Below are positions 6,916 to 13,856 of a stretch of DNA of 37,982 nucleotides, piece after piece; within the stretch, counting starts at the first letter, position 1, and each line of letters opens with the position of its first letter. The position numbers and the translations under genes are program-made. Below the pieces are notes generated by a model, which was not told the DNA's origin, did no database searches, and saw nothing but the letters and a program-made list of their open reading frames with translations. Source of the DNA: an uncultured Bacteroidia bacterium (lineage in GTDB: Bacteria > Bacteroidota > Bacteroidia > Bacteroidales > F082); assembly GCA_902774295.1 (NCBI GenBank), contig CACYHP010000004.1:134489-172470 (forward strand). The letters are read 5' to 3'.

Positions 6916-8082
6916 ATGGAAGGATTCTTCGAAAAACTCGAAACGGCTCTTAAAAACAACAGTTTGGTTAAGATGACCTTGTCGAAACCGGTGTCAAAAA
7001 ACAGCGATTTGAGAAATGTTTATGTAAAGCCTATCTTGTTGAAAGACAATAAGATGTATCAGTTTACCTATCGTTATGAACGTCGTGACGAGACGAAGAA
7101 TTTCGATGCCAGTCAGACGATGGAGCAGGTGAGGAGCTTAGTTCCGGCTGACTTTCAAAACGTGTCGCTTTTCACCTTGACGGAAGACGTGACGCTGCTT
7201 GTCAGCAAGAAAGGCAAACCCACTCTGATGTGCAAGAAAATCAATGAGAAACGTGATGTCGATTTGAGCCACGACCATGAGAAACAGCGCCTCATCGACC
7301 CTTCAAATCCTTGGTGGCATCTTCTCGGACTGACAACACGCGACGGGAAGGTGACGACCGACATGCAGCATAAGTTCAAGCAGATTTGCAAATATGTGGA
7401 AATCGTTGACGGCGTGATGCGTCAGACCAAGTTCGGCGACGAGATTCACATCGCCGATATGGGGGCGGGGAAAGGCTATCTGACATTTGCGCTTTACGAA
7501 TATCTTACCAGGAATTACGACAAGAAAATCGTGATGGAAGGGGTGGAGATTCGTAAGGATTGGGTGCTGAAAATCAATGATATAATTGAGAAATGTCAAT
7601 TGAATGACTTCAAGTTCATTGAAAATTCCATTGAAGATTACAAACCGTCAAAATTGGATGTGCTGATTGCGCTTCATGCCTGCGACACCGCCACCGACGA
7701 CGCTATATTAAAAGGTATAAGAAACAACGCCAAGCTGATAATCTGCGCGCCGTGCTGCCACAAGCAGATCCGTCGTGAGATGGAGAAGTCGGGGAAATTT
7801 GATTCCATTACAAGATACGGCATTTTCCTTGAACGTCAGGCGGTGATGATTACCGATGCCGTTCGTGCACTCGTCCTTGAATATTGCGGCTACAAAACCC
7901 AGGTTATGGAGTTCATCGAGATTGACAACACGCCAAAGAACGTGCTTCTCGTAGGTCGCAAAACCGACAAACCTGTTGATAAGGAGGCCATTTCGAATCA
8001 GATTCGCGGTATTCTTGAACAATACGGAATAGGGGAGCACTATCTCTGGAGCAAAATGTGGCGGAATGTTAGACTTACATAG
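6916..8082 (+). CDS. SAM-dependent methyltransferase (Methyltransf_32/GSTCD-like)
   Basis: A 388-aa protein with an N-terminal domain (about 1-130) of unknown role and a C-terminal Rossmann methyltransferase domain. The SAM-binding loop is IADMGAGKGYLTFALYEYL (about 178-196), followed by the acidic GVEIR strand end. Further motifs are DVLIALHACDTATDDA (about 254-269) and IICAPCCHKQIRREM (about 278-292). The HACD and CCHKQ motifs mark the family found in the C-terminal part of GSTCD and in many bacterial 'SAM-dependent methyltransferases', some suspected of acting on RNA; the real substrate is unknown. The ATG at 6916 follows a good -7 element. The gene is divergent from htpG and stands alone. 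Confidence 0.85.
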   Translation: MEGFFEKLETALKNNSLVKMTLSKPVSKNSDLRNVYVKPILLKDNKMYQFTYRYERRDETKNFDASQTMEQVRSLVPADFQNVSLFTLTEDVTLLVSKKGKPTLMCKKINEKRDVDLSHDHEKQRLIDPSNPWWHLLGLTTRDGKVTTDMQHKFKQICKYVEIVDGVMRQTKFGDEIHIADMGAGKGYLTFALYEYLTRNYDKKIVMEGVEIRKDWVLKINDIIEKCQLNDFKFIENSIEDYKPSKLDVLIALHACDTATDDAILKGIRNNAKLIICAPCCHKQIRREMEKSGKFDSITRYGIFLERQAVMITDAVRALVLEYCGYKTQVMEFIEIDNTPKNVLLVGRKTDKPVDKEAISNQIRGILEQYGIGEHYLWSKMWRNVRLT

Positions 8083-8138
8083 TATCTGGGCCTTCCCCCG
8101 ACATCTTGTTGACCCATTAGATCTTAACTCTTAACTCT

Positions 8139-8180
8139 AAAATGATTTGTCTCTCGTAGACAGGAGCCATCATTTTTTTT
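8139..8180 (+). terminator. Possible intrinsic terminator after the methyltransferase gene
   Basis: AAATGAT (8140-8146) pairs with ATCATTT (8168-8174), with a small inner GTC...GAC hairpin, and is followed by a run of T. The loop is long, so strength is uncertain. The rest of the 298-bp gap 8083-8380 holds no ORF of note; a GC-richer patch near 8210-8270 has a TGCGG...CCGCA pair but nothing identifiable. Confidence 0.5.
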
Positions 8181-8317
8181 AAAAACCAGCTGCACGATTA
8201 AAAAGTTTGTATCTGTGCGGCGTGAAGGTCAATTCCGCATGTGGTTTCCATCAGTATAACCATCGCCATCAAAACTATTAATCTAAAATTTCTACTTTTT
8301 TACACTTTTTACTGCCA

Positions 8318-8339
8318 AATTGATACATAATTATCAATT
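8318..8339. promoter_or_regulatory. Inverted repeat upstream of the 641-aa surface protein gene
   Basis: AATTGATA (8318-8325), a 6-nt spacer, and TATCAATT (8332-8339) form a perfect 8-bp inverted repeat. It lies 11 nt upstream of the -7 element, where a -33 box would be. It could bind a dimeric regulator. The decayed copy of this promoter region near 10370 does not keep it. Confidence 0.35.
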
Positions 8340-8349
8340 AAACTTTGTG

Positions 8350-8357
8350 TAATTTTG
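8350..8357 (+). promoter_or_regulatory. Bacteroidota -7 promoter element (641-aa surface protein)
   Basis: TAATTTTG matches TAnnTTTG, 23 nt before the ATG at 8381. It is followed by GCGCCG, the same GCGCCG that follows the -7 element of both duplicated lipoprotein genes at 33606 and 35784. Confidence 0.55.
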
Positions 8358-8380
8358 CGCCGTAATTAAAAACAAAAAAT

Positions 8381-10306
8381 ATGAACTACTTTTTTAACTT
8401 TAAAACTTTAGTGTTTACTGTGGTTTTAGCGCTTTCCACATTATCTTTGAATGCTCAATGGAATGACAATTTTTTCCAAGTTGAGAAAGATGACGCGTTT
8501 TATTTGGATCGTGGTGTCGGGATTGCTATCGGTGCCGGTGACATCACAAATCAGGGAGTAGGCGAGCCTGCACCACTTGGCAGCGGACTGGCTGTTTTGG
8601 CAGTGGCAGCTGCCGGTTATGCCGCTATTAAGCGCAAACGCAGGAACAATACAGCATTGATTCTCGCAATTGCATTGGTGCTGGGCATGACAAGTTGCCG
8701 CAAGAATCTTGACACAATCAACAACGTAGCACCTGACAAAGTGCATATTACACTTAATGTCGGTAGTGATTCGAGAGCCAATGTCGATCCAACAGGAGGC
8801 GGGACGTTTGCCACCGTGCAATATGAAAATGGTGATATCATTTATGTCGGCTACAACAATCATTATGTCGGTTATATGACATACGGCTCTGGCGGATTTT
8901 CTGGCGATGTTGATCTTCCGACAAGCACCACAGATCCAGGATATGTGCCTGATAAACAGCTTGATTTTTATTACTTGGGAGGGAAAGGATATACAGCCAA
9001 TCAGACTGGCAACACATTTACTGTGGACATTTCAGACCAGGGCGTTATTGATGTCCCGGGAGGTGCCCGCAGATATCCTATCATTTCATACGCTAAGTCA
9101 ATTGAGTGCTATGTTCCTGACGGTTTGCAACAGTATTCAGCGCGACTTTTGAACAAATGCGCAATGGTCAAGTTCAATGTGAATAAACCTGACGGTTACA
9201 ACCAGGCTGGAACATGTATTGTAGGATTGAACAACCTCGTTACTGTTGATTTCACGAAGCCGGATGAGGAAGGCAACGGTTTTTCCTACAGCCAGGTTAA
9301 CGACGGAGCCATCACCATCGACTCGAAGATTGGTGAGGTGTGGGCTGTTCTTCTTCCACAGGAAGACATTACGGCAGGCGGTGACATGACTGTTTTTTCA
9401 GGCCGTCGTAAGGGCACCCGCCCGGCTCTCGGCACAATTGCTGAGAACGACTACAAACCTGAAGGAGTTGACCTTGATGTTATGACGGAGTTTGTGCCAG
9501 AAGGAGCATTGAATAATGCGGTATTTAAAGTGGGTGATGATAAATATGTGATATTCTCAAAAAGTATTCTACAAGCTACAACAACTGACGGCTGGAACAC
9601 ATGGTCATGGAGATTTAAAGATGACCAGTATACATATACTGAAAGTAAAGATGAGAATGTTGGCAACAATTATGCAAGTAAAACCGTTGTGAGCCATTTT
9701 GGTTGGGCAACAAGCGGTTTTAATCTTCGCGGCATAGAAGATCAAGACCAGTATTGCTATAAACCTAATGTGACTTATGCAAGAAATGGTCAGATATATG
9801 GTCCTGATTCATATGATATTATCGATATCACTGGACCATACGCTAAGGGTGACTGGGGTTATAATAAGATAACGAATAATGCATACAAACAATGGCGTTG
9901 TATGTCTAAAACCGAATGGGATTATTTAAAAGTCAATCATGATATTCGTTGGGCTAAAATTACTGTGGGATCTAACAAATATTATGGCATAGTACTGTTC
10001 CCTTATGGCGTTTCGGCTACAATAGACCAGGAGGCTTCATTGAGTGTTAGTCAGTGGAATGATTTGGAGAATGCAGGAGCGGTGTTTATGCCTGTAAATG
10101 GTCATCGTGGGAGTACATCTGGCAGCAACTATAATAACACTATAAACGCAGCTTCGATGGGTACATATGGTTATTACTGGACTAGCACATGCTCTGGTAG
10201 TAATACTGCCTATGAGGTGTATTCTCGCTGGTTCGAATATAACATGTTTGGCCCTGAAGCTAATACTGCTTCATATGGCGACATGGTCCGCCTTGTTTGC
10301 GAATAG
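8381..10306 (+). CDS. Surface lipoprotein-like protein with internal PLGSG membrane hairpin; FISUMP-like C-terminus
   Basis: A 641-aa exported protein of unknown function. In order: a Sec signal peptide (1-26, ends LNAQ); a 38-residue spacer; the motif APLGSGL (64-70) opening a hydrophobic segment that ends AGYAAIKRKRR (78-88); a second hydrophobic segment (91-102); and a lipobox-like GMTSC with Cys106. A beta-rich fimbrillin-like region follows (about 118-370; LLNKCAMVKFNVN, VWAVLLPQED), then a C-terminal region from about 385 (WRFKDDQY, YYWTST, MVRLVCE) like FISUMP (Fibrobacter succinogenes major paralogous) domains. The same order occurs in the two duplicated proteins at 33635 and 35813. 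The motif resembles C-terminal sorting signals, yet here it is internal. Whether the chain is cut at the hairpin is unknown. A minor-fimbria subunit or adhesin role is plausible but unproven. Confidence 0.8.
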   Translation: MNYFFNFKTLVFTVVLALSTLSLNAQWNDNFFQVEKDDAFYLDRGVGIAIGAGDITNQGVGEPAPLGSGLAVLAVAAAGYAAIKRKRRNNTALILAIALVLGMTSCRKNLDTINNVAPDKVHITLNVGSDSRANVDPTGGGTFATVQYENGDIIYVGYNNHYVGYMTYGSGGFSGDVDLPTSTTDPGYVPDKQLDFYYLGGKGYTANQTGNTFTVDISDQGVIDVPGGARRYPIISYAKSIECYVPDGLQQYSARLLNKCAMVKFNVNKPDGYNQAGTCIVGLNNLVTVDFTKPDEEGNGFSYSQVNDGAITIDSKIGEVWAVLLPQEDITAGGDMTVFSGRRKGTRPALGTIAENDYKPEGVDLDVMTEFVPEGALNNAVFKVGDDKYVIFSKSILQATTTDGWNTWSWRFKDDQYTYTESKDENVGNNYASKTVVSHFGWATSGFNLRGIEDQDQYCYKPNVTYARNGQIYGPDSYDIIDITGPYAKGDWGYNKITNNAYKQWRCMSKTEWDYLKVNHDIRWAKITVGSNKYYGIVLFPYGVSATIDQEASLSVSQWNDLENAGAVFMPVNGHRGSTSGSNYNNTINAASMGTYGYYWTSTCSGSNTAYEVYSRWFEYNMFGPEANTASYGDMVRLVCE

Positions 10307-10310
10307 TTTT

Positions 10311-10400
10311 TAAACCATTAAGCTACTAAGCTAAATACTACTTTTTTACGATTTTTATAGCCAAATGGATTTACAATAATATTATATATATTGAGAAATC
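10311..10400 (+). repeat. Diverged copy of the promoter region of the 641-aa gene
   Basis: This stretch (attaagctactaag, then ctacttttttac, then agccaaatggatttac) resembles 8275-8330 (ctacttttttac, then tgccaaattgatac). Together with the following 5' coding relic it indicates an old duplication of the 5' end of the 641-aa gene. The TAnnTTTG box and the inverted repeat are lost. Confidence 0.45.
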
Positions 10401-10427
10401 ATACAGCCTATTTTAAAAACGAAAACT

Positions 10428-10538
10428 ATGAATAACTATTTTAACTTGAAAACCATCATCAACCGCAATGTTTTATACCTGCAACAGCGTGTGGATAATG
10501 GGATTATAGTTAATACCCCCCCCCCAGTTATTCGTTGA
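10428..10538 (+). pseudogene. Truncated 5' relic of a PLGSG-type surface protein gene, with C10 run
   Basis: The ATG at 10428 begins MNNYFNLKTII, close to MNYFFNFKTLV of the 641-aa protein. Similarity then stops and the frame ends at TGA 10536-10538 after 36 codons. A run of ten C (10516-10525) sits inside. No hydrophobic core or signal cleavage site survives, so it is probably a decayed duplicate. The run could also be a slippage tract, since its length changes the frame that follows, or an assembly artefact. Confidence 0.5.
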
Positions 10539-10578
10539 TAATCAATCGGTTACACAACAAGCTTATTTTATTAAAACG

Positions 10579-12207
10579 ATGAAAAAAGTTGCATTATTAA
10601 TTGCAGCAACATTTTTGTTGCTGACACTGGCTATTTTGCCAGGAAAAGTAAAAGGACAGATTTACAAAAAAGTTACAACTGCTCCTGATGATTGGTACGG
10701 CACATACCTTATTGTGTGGGAAAATGGTGCTGAGAGTCGAATTGGTGCTAATAATTCAGGCAATTTTCTAGGAGCTTATGGTCCAGTCGTTATAAGCAAT
10801 AATACAATTGAAGGTAGTTATTCTTCTAACGAGGTCGTTGTTGTTAAAAATAGTAGCGGTTATTATATTAAGAGAGGGAATACTTATCTTAGCAGTAATG
10901 GGGGGAGTAATCCCCGTTTTTATGCGAAATTTACAGAATCTACGGTTAAGGCTACTTGGACGTTGGCTACTAATGGAATATTTATTGATAGCTATAAGCA
11001 ATTAAAATATGATGCTTCGAATACGAGATTTATAACGACAATGAAAACTAATAGTTCTTTTAAAACTGCATTATTATATAAAAGACAACCAGAAGAGAAA
11101 GAAATATTAGGTGCTGGAACTGATAATAACGACAAATATTACCTAATTGCTTCACCTGTGACCACATTAACACCGTCAATGACAAATGGGTTTTTAAGAG
11201 AGGACGGTGATGTCGATTATTACGATCTTTATTCTTTTGACCAGTCAAATGATGACGAATGGCGTAATTATAAGATGAACAACTTTAGCTTGGAGACAGG
11301 CAAAGGTTATCTGTATGCTAACAAAGATGATGTAACACTCGTTTTTGACGGAGCATTCCATAACCACAACAATGAAACAGTTAATTTAGCCTATACAGCT
11401 GGTCAAAAACTCGCTGGTTGGAACCTCATCGGCAATCCGTTTGATGTAACAGCTTATCTCACAGACGGTCGCGATTTCTTGAGAATGAATGCCGCCGGTG
11501 ACGGGTTTATCGCCTCGTCAGGGAGTATAAATGCAATGGAAGGAGTGTTCGTTCAAGCTACTGGTACAGGCCAATCAGTTACCTTTACAATAACCGCTCC
11601 AAGCAGCAAAGATGAGCAGAATGAGAGCGTGGCGCTGAATTTAATCGGGAATGACGACAATGTTATTGACCGTGCCATTGTCCGTTTCGGTGAAGGAGTC
11701 ACATTGTCGAAGCTTACTCTTAAAGAAAACAGCACGAAGATTTATATTCCGCAGGAAGACGGCGACTTTGCGGTTGTCCGCAGCAACGGCAAGGAGAACA
11801 TTCCTGTAAACTTCAAGGCTTCAAAAATTGGCAGATACACCATCAGCGTTGAGACGGAAGGCGTCAATATGAATTATCTGCACCTCATTGACCGTCTCAC
11901 TGGCAAAGATACCGATCTTCTTATCGAAAACAAATATTCATTCATAGCATCACAATCAGACATCGAGTCGAGATTTATCCTCTCATTCGGCAATAACGGC
12001 TATGAAAGTTCTACCGACGGGACATTCGCTTACCAAAACGGCTCTGACATTGTTGTGAGAGGCGAGGGCGAACTGCAGGTTTTCGATGTGATGGGACGTA
12101 TGGTGATGCAACAGTGTGTCAACGGTGAAGAAATCGTCAGCGTTCAATCACAGGGTGTATATGTTTTCAGATTAAATGGTAAGACACAGAAAATTGTCGT
12201 CAGATAA
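10579..12207 (+). CDS. Secreted protein with T9SS type A sorting domain
   Basis: A 542-aa secreted protein of unknown specific function. Signal peptide 1-26 (LLLTLAILPGKVKGQ). A first module (about 28-172) starts YKKVTTAPDDWYGTYLIVWE, a pattern seen repeatedly in Bacteroidales surface proteins. A middle part (about 180-340) contains YYLIASPVTTL, LETGKGYLYA and GWNLIGNPFDVTAYL, typical of large secreted or autotransporter-like Bacteroidales proteins. The C-terminus from about 470 (GELQVFDVMGRMVMQQ, GVYVFRLNGKTQKIVVR) is a type A T9SS sorting domain, which directs export across the outer membrane and attachment to the surface. The 80-aa PLGSG protein gene starts 20 bp downstream, so the two are probably co-transcribed. 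No good TAnnTTTG box is seen just upstream; the C10 run lies about 54 nt before the start. Confidence 0.82.
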   Translation: MKKVALLIAATFLLLTLAILPGKVKGQIYKKVTTAPDDWYGTYLIVWENGAESRIGANNSGNFLGAYGPVVISNNTIEGSYSSNEVVVVKNSSGYYIKRGNTYLSSNGGSNPRFYAKFTESTVKATWTLATNGIFIDSYKQLKYDASNTRFITTMKTNSSFKTALLYKRQPEEKEILGAGTDNNDKYYLIASPVTTLTPSMTNGFLREDGDVDYYDLYSFDQSNDDEWRNYKMNNFSLETGKGYLYANKDDVTLVFDGAFHNHNNETVNLAYTAGQKLAGWNLIGNPFDVTAYLTDGRDFLRMNAAGDGFIASSGSINAMEGVFVQATGTGQSVTFTITAPSSKDEQNESVALNLIGNDDNVIDRAIVRFGEGVTLSKLTLKENSTKIYIPQEDGDFAVVRSNGKENIPVNFKASKIGRYTISVETEGVNMNYLHLIDRLTGKDTDLLIENKYSFIASQSDIESRFILSFGNNGYESSTDGTFAYQNGSDIVVRGEGELQVFDVMGRMVMQQCVNGEEIVSVQSQGVYVFRLNGKTQKIVVR

Positions 12208-12213
12208 AATGAT

Positions 12214-12219
12214 AGGAGG
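12214..12219 (+). promoter_or_regulatory. Strong Shine-Dalgarno AGGAGG (unusual here)
   Basis: A perfect AGGAGG lies 8 nt before the ATG at 12228. Bacteroidota genes rarely carry Shine-Dalgarno sequences and no other start I checked in this window has one. It fixes the start of the 80-aa protein and suggests that its translation is handled differently. Confidence 0.75.
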
Positions 12220-12227
12220 AAAATAAG

Positions 12228-12470
12228 ATGAAAAAGATATTATTCGCAATAGTTTTAGTATTCACTTTGGGTATTGGCGCGAACGCCCAGTTTGACAGTT
12301 TTGTTGACACATGGGAAGGCGACTATAACAGAGATGCTATTGATGCACTTGCTATTAATTTGCCATCACAGCATTATTATTATGATAACACACAAGCTCC
12401 TTTGGGCAGCGGCCTGCTTGTGCTAACAGTTTTGGGAGCAGGATACGCATTGCGCAAAAAAAGTAAATAA
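12228..12470 (+). CDS. Small secreted protein with C-terminal PLGSG membrane/sorting signal
   Basis: An 80-aa protein: signal peptide 1-20 (cleavage after ANA), an acidic and aromatic mature stretch of 36 residues (FDSFVDTWEGDYNRD, YYYDN), then APLGSGLLVLTVLGAGYAL (57-75) and the basic end RKKSK. Motif, hydrophobic helix and basic tail are the three parts of exosortase/archaeosortase-type C-terminal signals (PEP-CTERM and relatives). I know no named family with exactly PLGSG and see no sorting protease in the window. Three large surface proteins here contain the same block internally. After processing, the mature peptide would be only about 37-40 residues. It follows the T9SS cargo gene by 20 bp and is followed by a good terminator. 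It could simply be a membrane-anchored peptide. Confidence 0.8.
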   Translation: MKKILFAIVLVFTLGIGANAQFDSFVDTWEGDYNRDAIDALAINLPSQHYYYDNTQAPLGSGLLVLTVLGAGYALRKKSK

Positions 12471-12493
12471 CTGTTGCATAATTATGATCAAAT

Positions 12494-12526
12494 CGCCACG
12501 ATTCCCGCAATCATGGCGTTTTTTTT
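12494..12526 (+). terminator. Intrinsic terminator after the 80-aa protein gene
   Basis: CGCCA-C-GATT (12494-12503) pairs with AATC-A-TGGCG (12509-12518) with one mismatch and a 5-nt loop, followed by eight T. It ends the T9SS cargo/PLGSG operon. Confidence 0.88.
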
Positions 12527-12576
12527 ATCCCTTCAAAAATACAAAATCCATCCCAATTTCCAACCTAAAAACAATT

Positions 12577-12624
12577 AAGCTCCTAAGCTATTAAGCTACT
12601 AAGCTACTAAGCTACTAAGCTGTA
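12577..12624. repeat. Six tandem 8-bp repeats (AAGCTACT)
   Basis: Units read AAGCTCCT, AAGCTATT, AAGCTACT three times, and AAGCTGTA. They sit between the terminator and the ilvE promoter. The same word pair (aagctactaagct) occurs at 10320, after the 641-aa protein gene. Each unit holds an AGCT palindrome. No function is evident. Confidence 0.8.
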
Positions 12625-12668
12625 AACATTTTTCTAAAAAAACCTCTTGACAAGTAAAAAATCTTTTG

Positions 12669-12676
12669 TATTTTTG
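12669..12676 (+). promoter_or_regulatory. Bacteroidota -7 promoter element (ilvE)
   Basis: TATTTTTG matches TAnnTTTG, 48 nt before the ilvE ATG. A TTGACA occurs about 20 nt upstream of it, which may act as the -33 region. Confidence 0.6.
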
Positions 12677-12724
12677 CAATCCAAGAAAACGACAAAAAAT
12701 ATTAACGTAAAATAAATTTTTATC

Positions 12725-13747
12725 ATGCAAAACATCGATTGGGGATCACTCCCATTTGGTTACTACCCAACAAATTACAACGTCCGTTGCTACTACAGAA
12801 ACGGCGAATGGGGCGAACTTGAATTCTGCTCAGAGACAACGATTAACATTCACATGGCAGCTACATGCCTCCACTACGGTCAGGAAGCTTTCGAAGGCTT
12901 GAAGGCTCACCGCGGCGCTGACGGCAAGGTGCGTATCTTCCGTCTCGACGAGAACGCCAAACGTTTGCAGTCATCATGCGACGGCATCTGCATGCCTCGT
13001 TTCCCAATGGAGAAATTTGAAGAAGCCATGATCAAATGCGTGCAGCTCAACAAGGAATTCATCCCGACATACGAGAGCGGCGCTTCATTGTACCTCCGTC
13101 CGCTTATCATCGGTACAGGCGCCCGCGTTGGTGTGAAACCGGCTGACGAATATCTGTTCATCGTGTTCGCAACACCAGTGGGACCTTACTTCAAAGGCGG
13201 CTTCCAGGCTAACCCATACGTCATCACACGTAAATACGACCGTTCAGCTCCTCTCGGAACTGGTGTCTACAAAGTCGGCGGCAACTACGCAGCATCATTG
13301 CGCGCCCACACCGAGGCTTGCCACGGCGGCCAGTACGCTTGCGAGTTCTATCTCGACGCAAAAGAAAAGAAATATATCGACGAGGCTGGCGCAGCTAACT
13401 TCTTCGCAGTGAAAGACAACACATACATCACTCCTCAGTCAACATCAATCCTCCCGTCAATCACCAACAAGAGCTTGATGCAGATCGCTGAGACTCTCGG
13501 CATGAAAGTCGAACGTCGTCCAGTGGCTGAAGAGGAACTCGCCACATTCGAAGAAGCAGGCGCATGCGGCACAGCAGCCGTCATCAGCCCTATCTCACGC
13601 ATCGACGACCCTGAGACTGGCAAGTCATACCAGTTCGGCGACGGCAAACCAGGCCCATGGTGCGAGAAACTCTACAAGAAACTCCGCGGCATCCAGACAG
13701 GCACAGAACCTGATGAGTTCGGCTGGAACACAATCGTAGAGATTTAA
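12725..13747 (+). CDS. ilvE: Branched-chain-amino-acid aminotransferase IlvE
   Basis: A PLP-dependent class IV aminotransferase that interconverts Leu, Ile and Val with their 2-keto acids using 2-oxoglutarate/glutamate, in the cytoplasm. Its 340 aa fit the type II BCAT group. Visible features are HYGQEAFEGLKAHR (about 50-63), YLRPLIIGTGARVGV (123-137), the Schiff-base lysine K183 in GVYKVGGNYAAS, and E220 in YIDEAGAANFF. The TAAVISPIS segment forms the phosphate-binding end. It stands alone, with its own promoter at 12669 and a terminator at 13768. Codon use is strongly biased toward C-ending codons compared with the neighbouring surface-protein genes, which fits a highly expressed housekeeping gene. 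Confidence 0.97.
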   Translation: MQNIDWGSLPFGYYPTNYNVRCYYRNGEWGELEFCSETTINIHMAATCLHYGQEAFEGLKAHRGADGKVRIFRLDENAKRLQSSCDGICMPRFPMEKFEEAMIKCVQLNKEFIPTYESGASLYLRPLIIGTGARVGVKPADEYLFIVFATPVGPYFKGGFQANPYVITRKYDRSAPLGTGVYKVGGNYAASLRAHTEACHGGQYACEFYLDAKEKKYIDEAGAANFFAVKDNTYITPQSTSILPSITNKSLMQIAETLGMKVERRPVAEEELATFEEAGACGTAAVISPISRIDDPETGKSYQFGDGKPGPWCEKLYKKLRGIQTGTEPDEFGWNTIVEI

Positions 13748-13767
13748 TCTGTCGAGAAAAATAATTT

Positions 13768-13806
13768 AAAAAAAACACGTCATTTTTTAGTGGCGTGTTT
13801 TTTATT
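13768..13806 (+). terminator. Intrinsic terminator after ilvE
   Basis: An A-run plus ACACG-T-CA pairs with TG-G-CGTGT followed by TTTTTT. The stem is flanked by A and T tracts, so it could also work on the other strand. It separates ilvE from the Omp28-like gene. Confidence 0.85.
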
Positions 13807-13811
13807 TTTTG

Positions 13812-13819
13812 TATTTTTG
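13812..13819 (+). promoter_or_regulatory. Bacteroidota -7 promoter element (Omp28-like gene)
   Basis: TATTTTTG, 37 nt before the chosen ATG at 13857. It lies downstream of an alternative in-frame ATG at 13809, which rules that upstream codon out as a start. Confidence 0.65.
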
Positions 13820-13856
13820 TAAGCCTAAAAATGATAATTGTTTAAAATATTACACT

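Noticed and set aside
8181..8300. Possible small RNA or riboswitch in the GC-richer patch before the 641-aa gene
   Set aside because: Only a 5-bp TGCGG/CCGCA pairing is visible, with no known riboswitch core and no promoter.
13809..13856. Upstream in-frame ATG extending the Omp28-like protein by 16 residues
   Set aside because: It lies upstream of the TATTTTTG promoter element and puts a Cys- and Lys-containing extension before a perfect signal peptide.
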